Source: Pyrocephalus nanus
Lineage: Eukaryota > Chordata > Aves > Passeriformes > Tyrannidae
NCBI GenBank assembly: GCA_038380795.1
Contig: CM076262.1
Location: forward strand, 67,414,629-67,478,628
Direction of reading: 5' to 3'
DNA length: 64,000 bases
The notes beneath the pieces were generated by a model. That model saw nothing but the letters and a program-made list of their open reading frames with translations. It searched no databases and was not told the DNA's origin. Each line of letters starts with the position of its first letter. Within the stretch, counting starts at the first letter, position 1. Shown here piece after piece: positions 59,770-64,000 of the stretch. Both the position numbers and the translations under genes were made by a program.

Positions 59770-59831
59770 CAAGGCCTGACAGTCCCCTGCAGCCAGAGCT
59801 CAGCACACATCCAGAGAGGCAACTCCATCAT
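59770..59831 (-). other. Exon-like segment with consensus splice sites
   Basis: On the - strand a long T-rich tract ending ttcttgtag is followed by 62 nt and then G|GTGAGTTC. One frame reads MMELPLWMCAELWLQGTVRP. Both splice sites are good, but I recognise no family and cannot link it with confidence to other exons. It could be part of a non-coding RNA or an unknown gene starting in the CpG island at 60.7-62.1 kb. Confidence 0.35.
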
Positions 59832-61148
59832 CTACAAGAAAATAAAATAAAAAAAAAAGTGATTTATTCTGTTTTGAAGTCATTTGAAGCTCTTCCAAGC
59901 AAAGCAAGGCTTGCTCTGGTTTCAGGTGGGTGCACAGTGAGCAGTGGGCACAGGGCAGGTTGTCAATGCCCACGGGGATGGTGCTTTCTGGGGGAAGAGC
60001 AGCTGATGGATGGCCCAAGTCCGATTGCTGCCCCAGGTCTGATTTGCACAGGACAAACCCTCTGGCAGGAAGGGGTTTCGTTCCCTGTAATGGTCTTTGC
60101 CCAGTGTGTCCCTGTGGACAGAGCCAGGCTGGGACAGGCACAGGGAGCTCTCAGCACTCTCTGCTCCAAAGACAATTCCGGGCTCTTGGGCAAACTGGTT
60201 TTCTCCAGGAGAAATTCAGGAATTGCTCGTGGCAGTCTGGAGATTAAGGTATCCCAAAGAGAAGTATTAAGGTATTCCAAAAGAAATTCTCCACAGATCA
60301 TAAGGCAGTACCAATGATTTGTCCTCTGCTGAAAATTAACGACAGCCCAGGCACACCCCAACGTCACCCCCTCGCTGCTCCATCCCACACCCGGGGGGAA
60401 TGTTGATATCGTGTGGAAATATTCCCCTTCCCTGCTACTCCGTCCTTCCTTACGCATCCACGGAGCAGTTTTGCTCCACCCTTTGTTCCCAAGCACAGCT
60501 CTGCAGCCCGGATCCCAGCTCCCACAGGCACAAACTAAACACATTCAAGGGAATGGTTCCATCAGCATTCCGAGCTCCCCGTTCCCTGGAACGCTCATCC
60601 CGACACTCCCAGCAATCTCACCTCAGCCCGCAGGCTCTCTGTCCTTGAGGGAAACACAGCCCGGTGGGACACAGCTCTGGCACCGCCTTTCCTCTCATCC
60701 CTGGTGTCCTGCAAACCCCCAGGGAAATCCAATCCCTCAGACCCTGCACCCCTGGGCACGAGGGCAGCTGGAGTTTGAGCGGATCCCAGCGCCCTGGACG
60801 AGCGTCTGCCCACGAGCACGAGCCCGTGGCTCCATCCAGCCCATCCAGCCCCCTTTCCCTGCAGGGAGCCCCAAACCCTCCCCTGGCTCCCCCGCGTCTG
60901 TCCCACGGCCCGGCCCAGCTCCAGCCCTGGCAGAGCCGCAAACACCCCCCGGGCTCCCGAAGCCCCAAACCAATGCTCAGGCTCACCCACGGGGACCCCC
61001 CCGCCTCTCTCAGCACAGCCCGACCCCACAGCTCGGGGACCGACCCCAAACGTGTCCCTCTGACTCACCGTAACCCATGGGCGCCCCGCCGGGCCCCGCT
61101 CACCCCGGGCACGACCTGCTGGAGAGCCTGAAGCTGTACCTGCCGCGG

Positions 61149-61245
61149 CTCCGGGGGGGATCCCGACAACATCTGCGGCTGCCGGGGGAGATCCCCACAC
61201 ATCTGCGGCTCCCGGGGAAGATCCCGGCACCGTCTGCGGGCCCGG
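61149..61245. repeat. Three tandem GC-rich copies of about 30 bp
   Basis: The phrase g(g)atccc...acatctgcggct recurs three times at about 30-base spacing, with the third copy most diverged. It lies inside the CpG-island-like region. Confidence 0.7.
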
Positions 61246-61580
61246 CGCCACCGCCGGGGCTGCCCGCGACGCTGCCTGCCGCCACCCACCAGCCTACCGC
61301 CCGCGCCCGGCGTCGCCGAGACCCCCGCCTTGTCCCCCGAGAGCCTCGCCCTGTCCCCACAGCGGGAAGCACCGCGGCGAGACGGGCTGCGAGCGCGGGG
61401 GGTGCTCGGGGACGGGGCGGAGGGCAGGCAATGGGAGTGACGCCTCGCTGAGGCGGAGGAGGGCGGGGGGGCCTCGCGCCTCCATCTTTGCTGCGGCTCT
61501 CGAGACTTCCCGGTCGCGGCAGAGCCGTCTTTGCTCTGAGGCTGCGGGGCAGGGCGGCGTCGGCCTTAGCAGCACTAGGC

Positions 61581-61712
61581 CGGGATTGCCCCCATTCCGT
61601 ACTCCGGGAGAAATCCAGTCCGGGTTTTCCCCCATTCCGTACTCCGGGAGAAATCCAGTCCGGGTTTTCCCCCATTCCGTACTCCGGGAGAAATCCAGTC
61701 CGGGTTTTCCCC
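61581..61712. repeat. 40-bp tandem repeat, three copies
   Basis: A 40-base unit beginning cgggttttcccccattccgt and continuing actccgggagaaatccagtc is repeated three times. Only the start of the first copy differs. A partial fourth copy follows. The near-identity suggests a young, probably length-variable minisatellite. Confidence 0.93.
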
Positions 61713-62199
61713 AGGCCCCCCCCCCCCCTCCTTTTTCCTCAGTTTTTCCTCCCTTTTCCCTCCTTCCCTCCACTCACTCCCGGTGTTCCTGGAGGACGCC
61801 GCGGGACCGGCAGTCCCCGGAGCTGTGCGGGGTCCGGCGGGAGGGGCTGGGGGGCTGCGGTGGCAGTCGGGGCTCGGCTCGGCTCGGCTCCCAGGGCTGG
61901 CGGGGCTCGCTGGGGAGCGCTCGGTGCCCGTTCCGTGCGGAGGCTCGTGCGGAGCTCCCCCTTCCTCGGGGAATGCCCCGTCCTGCCGAGCTCGGCACAG
62001 CGCGGAGCGGCTGCGATGGGCAAAGGCAGCTCCTGCTGCTGCTGGAGCGCTTGGCAACCCAAAGAGGGAGGCACATTTTGTCCCCTGCTTACGGAGCACG
62101 ACTTCGGGGCTGAATCGTTCCCAGGGACGTGTCCGCTTGAACGAGGTGTTTCCCAGCCACCTTCCAAGCGCCCCGAATGCTGGGATTTGGGTCTGCCGC

Positions 62200-63700
62200 T
62201 GATTGCTCGGTGGAAGCTCTTTGGAGAGAGGGGAGTCAGGCAAGAAAAGCTGCTGATTTCTCACAGCTGGGTTTTAAAATCCATTTTATCCAGGCTGGGA
62301 TTTTCCCTACCTGCCCACCAGCGATCGCCCTCGTTTTTACCCCAGAAGTTCCTGCTCCACTCCTTAGGACTAGTGAGGAATTTATCGTTTTCTGCTTCTC
62401 CTTTCTCCCTGTTTCCCTCCCCCCTCCCTAGTTCGGTTGGTTTGGATTTTTATTTTCACCTCGTGTGGAGCACAGCGCTTTTTGAGGATTTGGGAGTTAA
62501 GAACTGCCTGGGTTCAGATCAAGTTGCAATCTGAACTCAGTTTATGGACTGCTCCGGGACCTCCCTCTTTCCCGTCTAGTTTTAAGTGGTCCATGCATTA
62601 AGTCTATTCTTAAATTTACTGTTTTGGGGTTTTTTTATCCTTTCTCTTCCCCTCTTACAGAGGTGCTGAAGGTTTACCCCTCCGTCTGGTTTCTGACACT
62701 CTGTGGAATTTTTTCCCAAACGGAAAAGCAGGAAGTTGGTTTCCCAGAATGTATTCTGCAGACAGTTTGTTGCAAACCATTTGCTGCAGCGATTTAGCTT
62801 TTTATTTTATTTGCAAACTGTTTTACAACAGACTGAATTTTACAGTCTTGTTCTCCTGAGTTATTGAGCAAATGCTTAATGAGGAAAATCTTCATCTTGT
62901 GGATTGTTTACTAATTGTGTTTTCCATATGTCTATATGTTCAGCTTTTCTGTTGAGGGATGTCATCACTTTCATCATATGCTTTTGAGGACAGTTTTTTC
63001 CAGAAATGATTATATGTAGCATGGTGCTGGGAAAAAAAAAAAAATGTAAGCACTAAAATCCTTACTTTCTCTCAGAGATGCATGCTGGAGATTCTATAGA
63101 ACTTTGTTTCATACTTATCTTGAAAAATACGTCTTTTTGCAGCTCGTAACTCTAAAACCTGGTGATACTAAACCCCGTGTTATTCTCTGTCAAATATAAA
63201 CATTCATTTTCAAGGAAAGATAGCCAATTACTGTGTCCACACACCAGGCACTGTGCTTTATGTTGTGGCTCTGGAGCTGACTTATAGTCTTCAGATCATA
63301 AATATATTTATATGTTGTACTATTCCATATGAATATAAATCAGCTTTTGTGAAAATGGATGTTATGGGGAGGGGGAGGTCTGTCGAAAAGGATCTCTTTA
63401 AAATTTTAAACATGCACTCTTTTAAGTCTGGAGTGTCCTTCTACATAGCATTGGCTGGTTCTCTCTCTAGCAGAAAGAATATTCAAATGTATAAACACAG
63501 TTTCAATTAATAATATAACAGGAACAACGATAGGAACTTATTATTATTTTCTAGAATGGAAAAGTATGTTTATCTGACTCCATGTTCTTTCCCTTTTGGT
63601 TTCTGGTGGCACTTTTGGACCTCGATGCTGCTTCCTGACCGAGGCTGGTAAACGAGTTGTCTGATGCTGGAACTTCTCCACCACATTCCTTTCCTCCCAG
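62200..63700. other. No gene seen
   Basis: AT-rich sequence after the CpG island. It could be intron or intergenic. No exon with convincing splice sites, no recognised repeat family. A + strand frame starting MGKGSSCCC at 62016 extends from the GC-rich region, but nothing supports it as a gene. Confidence 0.4.
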
Positions 63701-63740
63701 CCTTGCTTTAATCATGGAAACATCTGTGTTTTCAGTCAGC

Positions 63741-64000
63741 TTTATTGATAAAATAGGTTTCCCGTACAGTACACAATTCTAGCCATAAATCCTTTCCAAG
63801 CCATCTGAGTTACAAAAATAACAGGTATGCCATGAAAAATAGTCACTCCACACACTGGGAAGGCTCTCCATCCAGAATCCTGAAGTGATCAGGGCAGGGG
63901 GGTGAGAGGGGAGACATCTCAAATGTGAGGGCTGGGAGTAGATAAATTAAGTCACATTTCTCTTCAATTTACAAAAATAAACACGAATCAAGCATTATTT
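63741..64000 (-). other. Likely 3' UTR end of a further - strand gene
   Basis: On the - strand AATAAA (63746-63741) is followed by AGCTGACTGAAAACACAG, a plausible cleavage region, and the 250 bases before it look like non-coding 3' UTR. The gene itself would lie beyond the window. In human, TUBA8 is next to USP18 in the same orientation and upstream of it, so TUBA8 is one candidate; the sequence here cannot confirm that. Confidence 0.3.

Larger units (their letters stand above)
60540..62170. promoter_or_regulatory. Large GC-rich, CpG-island-like region
   Basis: About 1.6 kb of very GC-rich sequence, densest at 61080-61560 and 61780-62010. Open frames exist on both strands because stops are rare in such sequence. 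A promoter is likely; the direction is unclear. Donor-like sites on the - strand (for example after about 60624 and near 61110) and a good Kozak ATG at 61484 (- strand) favour transcription toward lower coordinates. Confidence 0.55.

Noticed and set aside
60411..62534. Long open frames (up to about 350 codons) on both strands of the GC-rich region
   Set aside because: Stop codons are rare in such sequence, the frames overlap on both strands, they run across the 40-bp tandem repeat, and none resembles a known family.

Overview
This is vertebrate nuclear DNA, almost certainly from a bird and probably a songbird. Genes are split into short exons by GT-AG introns. The dispersed repeats are bird-type: CR1 LINE 3' ends, solo retroviral LTRs, and a SINE with a tRNA-Ile head joined to a CR1 tail, a composite I know from zebra finch (TguSINE1). 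The species cannot be fixed from the sequence alone.

Layout. (1) 735-9558, + strand: a complete ten-exon AKR1B-type aldo-keto reductase gene (316 aa, catalytic tetrad intact) with a GC-rich promoter. (2) 17141-25065, - strand: a second AKR1B copy facing the first tail to tail. It survives as a pseudogene; exons 2, 3, 5, 6, 9 and 10 can still be read, with stops and frameshifts, and a solo LTR sits at the exon 5 splice donor. (3) 25-34 kb: no gene seen, old repeats only. (4) 34374 to about 49060, - strand: a complete USP18 gene with ten coding exons (378 aa) and one non-coding first exon in a CpG island that carries an interferon-stimulated response element. Three of its introns hold LTR or CR1 insertions. 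(5) 50.1-52.0 kb: two diverged copies of an unknown element, one with an internal inversion. (6) 51981-59335: a satellite array of about 37 units of about 190 bp, with a 1517-bp higher-order repeat and one 305-bp insertion. (7) 59.7-62.2 kb: a GC-rich, CpG-island-like stretch with short tandem repeats and exon-like pieces on the - strand. (8) 63.7 kb to the end: the likely 3' end of another - strand gene that continues beyond the window.

The two confident genes are functionally unrelated: a cytosolic NADPH-dependent carbonyl reductase and an interferon-induced ubiquitin-like-modifier protease. Exon limits were set by reading splice sites, phase and protein similarity by eye. The features with most left to explain are the satellite array, whose - strand units each carry a consensus-like splice donor and a downstream acceptor, and the duplicated and partly inverted element beside it.
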